From: Roseovarius gaetbuli
GTDB lineage: Bacteria; Pseudomonadota; Alphaproteobacteria; Rhodobacterales; Rhodobacteraceae
Reading direction: 5' to 3'
Assembly (NCBI RefSeq): GCF_900172365.1
Contig: NZ_FWFJ01000020.1
Span: 1-64,000, forward strand
Length of the DNA: 64,000 nt
Shown: positions 1-10,315 of the stretch, one piece after another
Position numbering within the stretch: position 1 is the first letter of the stretch
How the letters are laid out: every line of letters starts with the position of its first letter
Made by a program: the position numbers and the translations under genes
Notes under the pieces: model-generated
What the model saw: the letters and a program-made list of their open reading frames with translations, nothing else
What the model was told of the DNA's origin: nothing
Database searches by the model: none

Positions 1-107
1 AGGTTCTCGGCGCTCTCGCCCTTCGGCTCATAGTACAGATTTGACCGCGCCAATGTCAGCAACGCACATTGGCGGCGAACGCTTAGCTTATGGTTTCCGC
101 TCACCAT
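1..107 (-). CDS. IS3-family transposase OrfB, N-terminal part
   Basis: The ATG at 107 opens a frame shifted -1 from OrfA and overlapping its stop. The translation starts MVSGNHKLSVRRQ and continues through SNLYYEP, the typical beginning of an IS3 OrfB upstream of the DDE integrase core. The gene runs off the window, so the catalytic residues are not visible. It is probably translated mostly as an OrfAB fusion through the A6 slippery run. Confidence 0.75.
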   Translation of the reverse strand, partial: MVSGNHKLSVRRQCALLTLARSNLYYEPKGESAEN

Positions 108-409
108 TTTTTGCCTCGCGTCCCGAGCAACTGTTGCGAGGCATCTGCCAAAAAATCCCGTTCCACCACAAGCTGGCCTATCTTGGAATGCAGCTTGTCG
201 ACTTCAGCCGAGCTTACCTGTTCCGGGGCTGCACCTCGGCGCGTGAATGCCGTTGCCATGTTCTCTATCGCCGCGCGTTTCCACGTGCCAATCTGAGTTG
301 GATGAACGCTGTATTTCTTCGACAGCGCCGCCAACGTCATCTCCTCGCGGATCGCCTCAAGCGCAACACGGGCTTTGAATTCGGGTGAATGGTTTTTGCG
401 TTTCTTCAT
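101..409 (-). CDS. IS3-family transposase OrfA
   Basis: A 102-residue protein with the helix-turn-helix pattern of IS3/IS911-type OrfA. It starts MKKRKNHSPEFKARVALEA, has a recognition-helix region LAALSKKYSVHPTQIGTWK, and ends with a leucine-zipper-like stretch (VDKLHSKIGQLVVERDFL) that dimerises the transposase. It ends in AAA AAA TGG TGA, overlapping orfB. The protein looks intact. Confidence 0.85.
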   Translation of the reverse strand: MKKRKNHSPEFKARVALEAIREEMTLAALSKKYSVHPTQIGTWKRAAIENMATAFTRRGAAPEQVSSAEVDKLHSKIGQLVVERDFLADASQQLLGTRGKKW

Positions 410-441
410 ACCGGATCACTTCTTTCGTCATGCGATCCACC

Positions 442-2196
442 TTAACAACTGATCCGAAATTTCGCGACCACCTCTTTCTTTGCCCGGAACTTTGGCCGCG
501 TACCATCGACATAAGGACAGCCAAGGTCGCTTATCTTGGCCGCCTTGGGGCCCACGCCCGACACATCCAGCCGCTTCGACACGCGGGTGCTCGACAGGAT
601 GTCAAACAGCTTGTCCGCGCCCTCGGGGTCCGAGGGCTGAATGACGGGAACGGTGTCATCGGCCTTGCGCGGCAGAAAGGCCCGGTTGAAGCGCGAATAC
701 TGCGCGAGGAAACCCTGTACCTTGTACGCCGCCTGCGCCGCCGCATCCGCGTCCGGGCCAGGCTCGGCCGGTTTGAAGGCGCTAATATCGGTGATCGGCA
801 AGACACCCATCGCGTTGCCGCCCAACCGCACCGTCGGCAGGACACCACGCGCGGCAATCGTGCCGGCCATCACCTCTATGAATTCATCCTCGGTGACACC
901 GGCCACCTGGCTATAGCCGTCAAGCGCGCTGTCAAGCAGCGCCGGCCCGATCACCCGCAGCATCGCCCTGGCATCTTCAAACCCGGTATCGGCCCCATTG
1001 ACCGCCCAGCGCAGATCGGCCTTGGGGATGTCAAACGCCTCGGCCAAAAGATCGGCGGCATAGGTTTTGCCCGCGCTGTAATCGCCCTGTTCGATGGCCG
1101 TTGCACGCTTGGTAAATCCCTCAAGATCGGCCTCGGGACGGTTGAGGTATGACAATGCATCGGGCGAGTTATTGGTGGCGCTGTCTTGCGGGATCGCCGA
1201 AAATTCGCCGCTCGCCACATGACTGTTAAGCAGGGCCGCAAGCTCGTCTTGGGATTGGCCACCGCTTAGCCCGACGGCGATGATCCAATCCGCGGACCTG
1301 GCAAGCTTGATCGTATCGGGGTCGCTTATCTTGATCCCCATGCCGTGTTCTATCGCGGTTTCGAAATCGACCAGCCATCCGCCCGGATCGGCCGCCTCGG
1401 GGGTATAGGACACCACGCTGGCGGCGCTTGCGGTGTTGCGCGGTATCGTCTTGCCCACTGCCAGCCGCTCGACCCGGCCCTTGATCACCGCGTAAAGCGC
1501 CACCTTGCCGGGCAGCGCCGCGATGCGCCCAAGGCGGCGCTGGTACTGCGCGTCGCCCTTGTCTTCCCCCGACCGCATCAGGTGAACCGCGCGATACGCC
1601 CCGACCGCGCCTGCAAAATGCTGCCAGTGCGCAGAGACCCCGGCGTCGGACATATCCCACCAGGGCTTGCCGCCGATTTCACTCTCAAAGAGTTTCCTGG
1701 CCTCGGCTTCCTCCTGGGTCGCGGGGGCCACGCCCTCTTCGGCAAAACTCTCGTCAGGATACCACCGCAGCCAAAGCTCTTCGACCTCGGTTGATTTCCG
1801 CGGGACAAAGCGATGCGCGGTTTTGGCCTTTGCCATGACCTTTGCCATCTCGGCGGCAGCCTTTTCGCGGGCTTTCAAGGACTTCAGACCGCGCATTTTG
1901 TCAAACGGCTTTACCGCCGCCCGAAGCGCCGATGTGTCCTTGATCAAAACCGGCTCGTTGACCTGCATGAACCGATATTCAATCGACAGCGGCAAGAGCG
2001 CCAGCGGCGGGGCTTTTTGCCTGATCTCCTCGGGCGCCTTGCCGTCGGTGTCCGCCTTGATATCCGCGATCACCTTGCCGTCAGGCAGCCGGATTGCGCC
2101 GCTTACATCCTTGAAGCGACGGCCGGTAATGCGCCCGCGCTCGGCGTCTTTCATCGCCGCGAAATCACGCCCCGGTTTCTTTGGTCCGCGTCCCAT
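442..2196 (-). pseudogene. Large uncharacterised protein, 3' end cut by IS3 element
   Basis: Last of three co-directional giant genes. The ATG at 2196 overlaps the upstream TGA (ATGA), which decides the start. About 575 native residues remain; the frame then enters the insertion sequence and stops at 442 after a foreign tail. No signal peptide, membrane span or catalytic motif is evident. An N-terminal block LLPLSIEYRFMQ followed by ELWLRWYPDES resembles, from memory, an 'LPVRLETRF...LRIYPD' signature in very large proteins encoded beside DUF6603 genes. A charged Ala/Lys-rich stretch lies near residues 100-125. The function is unknown, and the protein would need the two upstream gene products if they form a complex. 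Confidence 0.6.
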
Positions 2197-4808
2197 CAGA
2201 GCACCCTCTTGAGCGGCAGAACACCCGCCACAGGTTTTTGCCAGAACGCCCGCGCCATCGAGGCCGATGTTCTGGACGCCCCAAGATGGTTGGGCGAAAG
2301 CGGCACGGATTTGCCCTCGGCCACGTTGATATACCCCGACCCGAGCAGCACCCGATGCGCCCATGAAAGCTCGTCCCAGCCCTGAATCTGGCTGAGCGGT
2401 GGCGCGACATCCGCTCCCAGTGTCCGTTGGCGCCCTTCAAACGGCAGTTGCGGGCGGTACGGGCGATCCGGCAGGCCCTTCATCTTGAACCCATAGGTCA
2501 TTACCGCCTCGTCGCGCCGGGCCTGGCGCACCGCAAGCGACCCTACGTCCAGACCAAAGCGCAAGCGCCCGGCCGGCTCGTAGATCACGAAGAAAACCCG
2601 GTCTTTGATTGTTGGGTCCAGCACCTCTTGGCGCGAAATCTCAAAGCCGTAGTAGCTTGTATCGCCGCCGATCTTGCCGACAAAAGCCGGGGCAAGGTCG
2701 CGGCCCTCGCCAACTTTGAAGCCATCCCCGTCCTCGGCAATATTGATCGCCAGAACCGGATCGCCAAGCTTGCGCACGATATCGCCACGGATCACCACGA
2801 TCAGGTTCTCCTTGGCATTTTCCGCCCCGGCGGGCACGTTGCCGCCAAGCTTGGCCTGCCACTCGTGGATCGGCGCGATGTCGTCGCCCTTGGGGTCGCC
2901 CTGCGGGTGGCCCCGGTCCCAGAACCGCTTGAAGAGGGTGCCGCGCATATCGGTGGGAAATTCCCGCCAGCGCAATTCCCGGTTCATCTCGTGGTTCATC
3001 CCCAACAGAAAGGCCTCGACGAAGGGGCGGTTTTCCTCGACCACGGCGACCGAATTATCCGGCAGGTTTTGCGCCCCGGCAAACAGCGCGGTCTGGCTTA
3101 CCTTTTGCAAAAGCCCGCTCATCGGATAGGCAATTTCGGGCGCGCGCCACACCGGCCTGACGAAATTGCGCTCTTCCTCGGTCAGGCCCCGCACGCTGAC
3201 AAAGGATTTAAAGACCGGCAGTCGCGCCAGCACATTTGCCACCGGTGCCACCAGATCGGCGCTCGAAAAGCTGCGCACGGCAAGTGTTGGCACCTCTGCA
3301 TCCTTGAGGCCCTCGAACATTTCCAGGTTGAAGATCGGCCTTAGCATTTCGCCGATTTCCGGCGACAGCTTGCCCTTGAACTCCGGGTCTCCTTGCGCCT
3401 TCGCCTTCGCCGTCACCTTCGCCTTTGTCACATCCTTTGAGGGGCCGGGCCGCCGCAGGGCGCCCGAGATGTCGCCAAGCGGGCTTGGCATCGGCACCAA
3501 ATTCTGCGCCTCGGGCCCGCGCGCCGACAGCGCCATGCTGCGCTTGGCCGAGACATGGCGCAGGCTGCGTGCGCTCGTGCTGAGCGGCACGCCGTTTTCG
3601 GCCAACCGCTGTGACAGACTTGTGCCCTTCACAACCTCGACCGCGCTATGCAGCCCTTGCGACAAAGCCAGCGACACATCACTTGGCAGCCGTTGAAAAT
3701 GGCGTCTGGTCAATGCCTCGGCCATCTTTTGCGCCGCCTGCAAGCGCGCCAGCTTTTCGTTGGCCTCGACGATCTCGTCGTATTGCGTCCAGGCCAGATG
3801 GGCGAACATTTCCTGATTGCACTTGACCACCTTTGCCCCAAGCCCCGCCACATGACGGAACTTGAGATCAAGGTTGATCTGGTCAAACCATGCGCGCGCC
3901 TTGGCGTCGGCATATGAAATCCCGGTCTCGGGCTTGTAGCGAAACCCATAGGGCGGAAAGGTCACAAGCGGGTCTTCGTCGCTGTTCTTGGTCTGGCTTG
4001 CGCCGATCATCACCTCGGTGAGGGTGTCGATCATCGGCGCGATCAGATCCTTTGGCGTGTCAATCTCGGGCGGGTCTTGCCGCGGCACCTGCATGGCCGA
4101 CTGGCGGGCAAACTTTGCGCCGGGAAAGGTCATGTCATGGTAACCGGGCGTCTCTGCCGACACGCCGATATCGCCGATCACCTCTTCGAGGTCCTCAAGG
4201 TCGAGCGCCTTGAGGCGGCGCAAGAGCAGTTCCACATCCTCTTGCGCATCCGTGGTGAACCGCCAATCAAAGTAGCTCAGCAGATCAACCGGCCCCGACG
4301 CCAATCCCCAGGCAAAGGCATCATAGGGCGCGGCGGTGCCGGTCTGTCCAAGACCGGTCAGGCGGCCGGCCTCATAGACCGGCACCAGAAAGGCGTAATA
4401 ACTTGTCGCCGACTTTAGCTTGCGCAGGCACATGATCCGCGCAAGATTGCCGTCGGCGTCGCTCTCAAGCACGGCCTGGGCGTTTTGCGCGGCGGTGCCG
4501 GTGTCCAGAGTAAACCGCCAGGGAAAATCGGCATCGCCAAACTCGATCATGGGAAAGTAATTCGGTTCAAACCCGCGCAGTCCGGGGCGCGGCTCGACCC
4601 GCGAAATCGCGCTGCGGTCGATTGCCTGAACGTCGCCCGGCCCGCGTAACGCAGAGCTGACGGGCACGCGCGCGCCCTGTGCCTGCCCGGCCTTTTCGAT
4701 GCCAAATTCATAGGTCAGTTTCAGGCGCGCCTCGCCCGGCGCAGGCGCCGTTGCGAGGGCGGCCATGCCCGATTGCGCGTGGGGCAGAAAGGTAAATCTC
4801 TCCGGCAT
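2196..4808 (-). CDS. Large uncharacterised protein of the DUF6603 locus
   Basis: An 870-residue protein with no frameshift, the only unbroken member of this locus. The ATG at 4808 is chosen because GGGGAGAGAG lies just upstream; it is 13 bases after the stop of the DUF6603 gene. No transmembrane segment or signal peptide is evident. Recognisable blocks are EPRPGLRGFEPNYFPMIEF followed by DFPW near residues 75-100, and an ARIMCLRKLKS...YAFLVPVYEAGRLTGLG block. I recall both from large hypothetical proteins that accompany DUF6603 proteins. In those relatives I recall a longer segment between the two blocks, so this copy may carry an internal deletion. The function is unknown. Confidence 0.6.
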   Translation of the reverse strand: MPERFTFLPHAQSGMAALATAPAPGEARLKLTYEFGIEKAGQAQGARVPVSSALRGPGDVQAIDRSAISRVEPRPGLRGFEPNYFPMIEFGDADFPWRFTLDTGTAAQNAQAVLESDADGNLARIMCLRKLKSATSYYAFLVPVYEAGRLTGLGQTGTAAPYDAFAWGLASGPVDLLSYFDWRFTTDAQEDVELLLRRLKALDLEDLEEVIGDIGVSAETPGYHDMTFPGAKFARQSAMQVPRQDPPEIDTPKDLIAPMIDTLTEVMIGASQTKNSDEDPLVTFPPYGFRYKPETGISYADAKARAWFDQINLDLKFRHVAGLGAKVVKCNQEMFAHLAWTQYDEIVEANEKLARLQAAQKMAEALTRRHFQRLPSDVSLALSQGLHSAVEVVKGTSLSQRLAENGVPLSTSARSLRHVSAKRSMALSARGPEAQNLVPMPSPLGDISGALRRPGPSKDVTKAKVTAKAKAQGDPEFKGKLSPEIGEMLRPIFNLEMFEGLKDAEVPTLAVRSFSSADLVAPVANVLARLPVFKSFVSVRGLTEEERNFVRPVWRAPEIAYPMSGLLQKVSQTALFAGAQNLPDNSVAVVEENRPFVEAFLLGMNHEMNRELRWREFPTDMRGTLFKRFWDRGHPQGDPKGDDIAPIHEWQAKLGGNVPAGAENAKENLIVVIRGDIVRKLGDPVLAINIAEDGDGFKVGEGRDLAPAFVGKIGGDTSYYGFEISRQEVLDPTIKDRVFFVIYEPAGRLRFGLDVGSLAVRQARRDEAVMTYGFKMKGLPDRPYRPQLPFEGRQRTLGADVAPPLSQIQGWDELSWAHRVLLGSGYINVAEGKSVPLSPNHLGASRTSASMARAFWQKPVAGVLPLKRVL

Positions 4809-4821
4809 GAAACTCTCTCCC

Positions 4822-7800
4822 CTACAAGCGGCCAGCGGCAAAAATGTAATCGGTGATGACCGGGTTCACCTCGTGCAGGGTGTCCATCACGCGCGGCTGA
4901 TCCGATCCCTGCGCAAGGTTCAAAGCCGCCGCAAAGGAGCCGACGCCGATCTCGGCCACCAGGAAATCATCGCGAATATCCAGCACGTTCCCCTGCCCGA
5001 CCGGCCCCGGTTGATGGGCATCAAAGAACGGTCCGATATCGTCAAACGCCGCCTCGGCCACGAACACATCGCCAACCGGTGTCGGCGCCGGGGTGGGCGA
5101 CACGAAGAGCAGGTCCACCCGCTCCACCTCTGCGCGAAGTTCCATCTCGCGGGCATTGAAGCGGCCGACGATCTCTGCGACCACGCCAGCGGCCCGGGGC
5201 GACAAGACCCCGGCATCAATCGGCGGCGCATCGGTGGCCACGGGGATTTCGACGTATTCGTATTCATAGGCGCTTTCGATGACCTTGGTGGTGGCCCCGA
5301 TCAGCCCCGGACCGGCGATTTCAACCCCGGCCTTGAGGCTGTCAAACGCCGTCGCGCGCAGCCGTTCGGCATCTGTCAGGTTAAAGAAATGCCCGTGCAC
5401 AAAGCTCTGATCGACCGGCGAGGCGGCCACGCTTTGGCCCGCCGCATCGAACACCGCAAGGTCAAGTCGGGCCGTCCCGCCGGCAATCTGCCCTTCGCCG
5501 ACCTTCTGAATGCTCACGTCAAGCGGCACTGCCGTTTGCACCAGACGCGCGCCGCCAAGCGGATCAATCAGGGTCTCGCCGTCTTGCGGCGCCGCAAAAC
5601 TTACCCCGCCCGAGCGATTGATGGCCGCGACCGGTTCAAATCCGCGCGCCTTTTCAAAGGCCTGCCGCAACAGCGCCACCGGATCGGCCGAGGGCACGGG
5701 CAGGCTTTGGCGTGATCCCCAGCGATGGGTGATCGAAAACTTGACCTTCTTGCGCAGGACCGTGGCCCAGACCTTGCCGGAAATGTAAAAGGTATTCGGC
5801 CCCTGAAGGCGCAGATCAAAGCCAAGGCTCATCACGCTGTTGCCGTTGCGCAAAAGGCTAAGGCCGCCGCCCAGGGCCACATCAAACGCGAAGGGATCAA
5901 AGTAGACCAGCGCATCGAGATAGATGTAGCCCTCTGCCGCCAACTGTCCGATCAGCCACAGATCGGGCCCGCGTGCATAAAGGTCGGCGCGCGCCCCGAA
6001 TTGCAGCGAATTCGAGGTGATCGCGGTGTACCCCGAGATCGTGATGCAGGGGTTTTTGGTTCCGAACGCCAGCGTGATCGCGCGCAGATCAGGCAGGTTT
6101 GACGGCTTGGGATAGGCCGGATGCAACCCGCCGAACGAGGCCACATGCTCCAGCCTCGGGGCCCAACCGGTGCGGATCGCCGCATCGCCCGAAAGCGTAT
6201 AGGTCAGAATCCGCGAATTCAGCAGCGTGGCGTCAAAACTTATTGTGCGGGCGCTGAAATCAATCTCGCCGAAGAAGGTGATGCTGATCTCTACAATCGC
6301 CGCCTGCTTGGTCGGCAACGCAACCCCAAGCCCGCCGAGGATGATGATCCGCACCTCTTGCCCGACCTCAAGGATCAGGCCAAGCTTGATATCAACCAGC
6401 ACCGGCTGTCCCCAGCCGACCTTGACCACCGGGCCAATGATGTGCTGCCCGCTTTGGGGCGGCATCACGGCCGCCATACCCTCAAGGATCGAGGCCGCAT
6501 TCGCAATCGGGTCGGACGGAAAGATCAGATTGTCGAGCCGCCCCTCGTAGAGCACGCTGCGCAGGGCGTCACTGTCGATGGTGCGGTTGATGCCGATCAA
6601 ACCGCCCACGCCGGTCAGGAAAAACCCGAACGACAGCGGCACGTTGAATTCACCAAAGATCGAGGCGGCAAAGCTAAAGCTGCCCGGCGCGTCCGCCAGA
6701 TCCGTGTTGAGGATCGCAAAGGCGGAAAAGCCGAAAGTCTGGAACTTCAACGCCAGAGCGCCGCGATATTCGCTGTCGTCGATCGACAGGAACCCGCCGC
6801 CGGTGATCACATCGCTTTGCAGCGCAAGCGCACAACCCGACGGCGGCACAAAGCCAAACTTCAGGTCTGTCTTGCCAAATATCCCATCCGCATCCGGCGC
6901 CTCGATCAAGGACACCGACACGCCGATATCCTCGGCATAGGCAAAAAGCGGGCCGATGGTCAGATCGCCGGTCGTGGTCAGCTTCACCGTCATCGGATCG
7001 TCAAACTCAAGCTCGACGCCGAAATTATAAATGGTGACCGTCCCAAGGCTAAGCTCGACGGGAATGACGATCCCGAGGTTCGAGCCGCCCTCGAAGTAAA
7101 CCCCTCTGCCGGGGCGCCATCCAAGCGCCAGATCGCCGGCGTTGATCTCAAGCGGGCCGCTCAGAACCCCGCCAAGCAAGCCGTCATCCGAGGGGTCGAT
7201 CACCATCGTAAGCTGGCTCAGCCCGGCGGCGAGATAGCCGTCGAACTCCTGCGCGGTTGACGCCGATCCGCCGGCCTTGACGCTGACCTGATCAATCTGG
7301 ATACGGGTGCCGTTGGCCGCGCCGATCAGCACGATCTTGTCTTGCCCCTCGGGCGGTGACACCGTCAGTTCCGCGCCAAACGCGCCCTCAATCCCAAGCG
7401 CGCCCTGCCCGCCGAACAGGCTGATGGTCTGGCTCAGATTGCCGACGGAATAGGACCCGAGCGCAAGCCCCCCCGGTCGGCGCGCGGTCGCTGCGCCCCG
7501 GCGCCCGAAACCGGAAACAGCGCCGCGCCAAATTCGGCCACGGCATTATTGCTCGCGAGGGCCGCAACCGGGGCCACGATCATCGTCGGGCTTTCATTGT
7601 CATCCGCAGCACCCGGCAGGAAATGCTGGACCTCAACATCGCTCATCCGCTCAAGCCGTGTCAGGCTTGCGATGGTTTCAAGCACCGCGCCAAGCCGGAC
7701 AAGCGCCGTGCCGCTGTCAAAATCAACGCCCCAACCATAGACCTCGCGGCCCCAGCCCTGGGGATCGCGAAACAGCTGCCCAAGCCGATCCCAGTTGTAA

Positions 7801-8380
7801 ATGCTGTAGTGATAGATCGCGCCGCGCCAGCGTGGGTTGTGTCGTCAAGCACCGACACGGTGTCATGGACGCCCCGAAATTGCAGCCCCCGCAGCGCCGT
7901 ATCGGCCCGGCGCCGCAGATAATCGGTCAGCAAAGCCGCCAGCACATCGCTCGGCAATTTGCCGAGGTTCTCGGCCTTTTTGGGCAAGCCCGCCAGATCC
8001 TGAATAGAGCTGAAGGCGTCGCCGAAATCATCCAGATTGGTAAAGCTGCTTTGCGCAAGGGCAAGCACTGCGCCCACGTCGATGTAGTCCACGCCGCCCT
8101 GCGAGACATACGTTTCGACCTGCTAGATGAGATCACCCACCGCCGCCGCCAGCGGCCCAAGGCTATTGACCGCGCCGGTAAGCACCCTGGCATCTATCGC
8201 ATAGCCAAACCGCAACAGATACCGTTCAAGCGCCTCTTCATCGCGAATTGCGGCGCTTAACGGCGACAGAAAGATCGCCAGTTCCGATAGAACGGTTTTC
8301 ACAAAATCCGACACGGGCTCCAACCTGTCAGCAATAAACCTGCTGCTTTTGGAAAATGCGTCAAAGGAAGTATATCCCAA
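4822..8380 (-). pseudogene. DUF6603-like protein, interrupted by amber codon and two frameshifts
   Basis: First and largest gene of the three-gene locus, about 1180 residues if repaired. The C-terminal 846 residues (7362-4822) are open. They hold a long beta-rich repeat region with blocks such as GVGGLIGINRT, GPVVKVGWGQP, GGLGVALPT and LQFGARADLY, which match my memory of DUF6603. Upstream, a stretch with the FRDPQGWGREVYGWG motif is in another frame. The breaks are an in-frame TAG at 8125-8123, a frameshift near 7830, and a one-base loss in the C7 run at 7468-7474. The 5' end is uncertain: 8380 is a possible TTG start and the frame is open to about 8446. It ends with TAG 13 bases before the next gene. 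Confidence 0.65.
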
Positions 8381-8540
8381 AGCGTAGACGCCAAGCCTGC
8401 GATCTGTCCAGTTTAATTCCCCAGCCCCCCCGACCTGAGCGGATTATGCTCATCTCTTCGGCAAGCGTGAAATCTGGCGAATGGGTCCGGGGCGGGACAA
8501 GAGGGCGGCCCTGCCGGGATAGGGCCAAAAGGCCCGTGCA

Positions 8541-8590
8541 AAACGAAAAACGCCGCCCCCTGCCGTCAGGCAGAAAGGGGGCGGCCTCAA
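8541..8590 (-). terminator. Rho-independent terminator of the acyl-CoA ligase operon
   Basis: A perfect 10-bp stem, GCCGCCCCCT (8552-8561) with AGGGGGCGGC (8576-8585), contains a smaller nested TGCC/GGCA hairpin. Read on the minus strand it is followed by GTTTTTCGTTTT. It lies about 80 bases past the stop at 8665 and separates that operon from the DUF6603 locus. The rest of 8381-8664 shows no gene; a promoter for the DUF6603 locus may lie there but was not identified. Confidence 0.75.
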
Positions 8591-8664
8591 ATCGCACCGG
8601 GGTGCTTGGTCACGCCAAAGAGCGTCGCGATAAAAGGGGCGATCCCCCCGTGCTCAGGCACCCC

Positions 8665-10311
8665 TTAAGCGGCACCAGCCTGTGCAAGATCGCGCGCCTG
8701 CTCGCGCAAAACGAACTTTTGTATCTTTCCGGTCGAGGTGCGCGGGATCGGCATGAACACGAACTTGCCCGGCACCTTGTAGGGCGCAAGCTGATCCCGG
8801 CACCACGCCTTGAGCGCGTCGGCGTCGGCCTCTTGACCCTCGGCAAGCTCGACAAAGGCACAGGGCGTTTCGCCCCATTTCTCGTGCGGCATGGCCACGA
8901 CGGCGGTGACACCGACCGCCGGGTGCCGATAAAGTGCCTCTTCAACCTCGATCGAAGAGATGTTTTCGCCGCCCGAAATGATCACATCCTTGGACCGGTC
9001 CTTGAGCTGAATATACCCATCGGGGTGGATAACGCCAAGATCGCCGGAATGAAACCAGCCCCCCTCAAAGGCCTCCTGGGTGGACTTGGGATTGCGGAAA
9101 TACCCCTTCATCACCACGTTGCCGCGAAACATCACCTCGCCCATGGTCTTGCCGTCACGCGGCACCGGGATCATGGTTTCGGGGTCGATAACATCAAGGC
9201 ATTCAAGCGCAAGATAGCGCACGCCCTGCCGCGATTTCAGCGCGGCCTGTTGCGCCGGGGCCAGATCGGACCAACCTGCATGCCAGTCGTTCACCACCGC
9301 CGGGCCATAGGTTTCCGTCAGGCCATAAAGATGGGTCACGTCAAAGCCAGCGGTCTTCATATCCGCGAGGAGTTTCTCCGGCGGCGGTGCGGCGGCGGTA
9401 AAGAACTGCACGGTGCGATCAAGGTCACGCTTGAGCGCAGCGGGCGCCGAGATCATCAGCGACATCACGATGGGCGCGCCGCAAAGATGGGTAACGCCTT
9501 CGTCCGCCAATGCATTCCAGATCGGCTCGGCGCGGACCTGGCGCAGGCAGACATGGGTGCCGATGATCGCCGACATCGTCCAGGGAAAACACCAGCCGTT
9601 GCAGTGAAACATCGGCAGGGTCCAGAGATACACCGCATGTTTCGCCATCGAGGTGGTCAGCGCATTGCCCTGCGCCAAAAGGTATGCGCCGCGATGATGC
9701 GAGACCACGCCCTTGGGGTCGCCCGTTGTGCCAGAGGTGTAGTTGATCGAAATCGCGTCCCATTCGTCTTCGGGCATAAGCCAGGCGAAATCGGCATCGC
9801 CCCCCGAAAGGAACGCCTCGTAATCATGCGCCTCGACATGCACTTCTGGCCCGTCGAATTCGGCGTCATCATACTGGATCAGCATCGGATTGACCGAGGC
9901 AAGCGCAAGCGCCTCTTGCATCAAGGGCATGAATTCGCGATCCACGATCACGATCCGCGCGCGGGCGTGATCAAGTTGGAACGCGATGATCGAGGCATCC
10001 AGCCGGGTGTTGATCGAATGCAGAACGCCGCCGCACATCGGCACGCCGTAATGACATTCAAGCATCGCCGGCGTATTCGCCAGCAGCGCCGAAACCGTAT
10101 CACCCCGGCCAATACCGGCGGTTGCCAGCGCCGAGGCCAACTGTCGCGAGCGCGCGTAAAAATCGGCGTAATTGCGCCGCAGGCCCCCGTGCACGATCGC
10201 CGTGTGATCGGGAAACACACTGGCGGCGCGCTCCAAAAAAGTCAGCGGCGTCAGCGGTTGGTAATTCGCAGGGTTGCGATCAAGACCGGTGTTATAGGGG
10301 TTGGTTTCCAT
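8665..10311 (-). CDS. Acyl-CoA synthetase, AMP-forming, DmdB-like
   Basis: A 548-residue member of the ANL superfamily that activates a carboxylic acid to its CoA thioester through an acyl-adenylate. Visible motifs are the P-loop YTSGTTGDPKG, LYGLTETYGP, the hinge region GDLGVIHPDGYIQLKDRSKD, and the C-terminal catalytic lysine in PRTSTGKIQK. The start METNPYNTGLD at 10311 lies just after the upstream stop and is typical of this medium-chain subgroup. An in-frame ATG at 10323 is possible. Beside a crotonase and a DmdA-like gene, a role as 3-methylmercaptopropionate-CoA ligase (DmdB) is plausible but not proven. A fatty or aromatic acid is the alternative. Confidence 0.85.
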   Translation of the reverse strand: METNPYNTGLDRNPANYQPLTPLTFLERAASVFPDHTAIVHGGLRRNYADFYARSRQLASALATAGIGRGDTVSALLANTPAMLECHYGVPMCGGVLHSINTRLDASIIAFQLDHARARIVIVDREFMPLMQEALALASVNPMLIQYDDAEFDGPEVHVEAHDYEAFLSGGDADFAWLMPEDEWDAISINYTSGTTGDPKGVVSHHRGAYLLAQGNALTTSMAKHAVYLWTLPMFHCNGWCFPWTMSAIIGTHVCLRQVRAEPIWNALADEGVTHLCGAPIVMSLMISAPAALKRDLDRTVQFFTAAAPPPEKLLADMKTAGFDVTHLYGLTETYGPAVVNDWHAGWSDLAPAQQAALKSRQGVRYLALECLDVIDPETMIPVPRDGKTMGEVMFRGNVVMKGYFRNPKSTQEAFEGGWFHSGDLGVIHPDGYIQLKDRSKDVIISGGENISSIEVEEALYRHPAVGVTAVVAMPHEKWGETPCAFVELAEGQEADADALKAWCRDQLAPYKVPGKFVFMPIPRTSTGKIQKFVLREQARDLAQAGAA

Positions 10312-10315
10312 TGCG

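Larger units (their letters stand above)
1..470 (-). mobile_element. IS3-family insertion sequence, partial
   Basis: One end of an IS3-family element runs off the left edge of the window. It carries the usual overlapping orfA and orfB on the minus strand. An A6 run on the coding strand (positions 112-107) sits just before the orfA stop, as expected for programmed -1 frameshifting to make the OrfAB transposase. The terminal repeat lies somewhere near 450-475, because the neighbouring gene's reading frame dies there, but the exact end and target duplication cannot be fixed without the other end. The element has truncated the 3' end of the gene at 442-2196. Confidence 0.75.

Noticed and set aside
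442-8380. Phage tail or contractile injection system
   Set aside because: No sheath, tube, baseplate, spike or ATPase gene is present near these proteins, and none of the visible motifs is phage-like.
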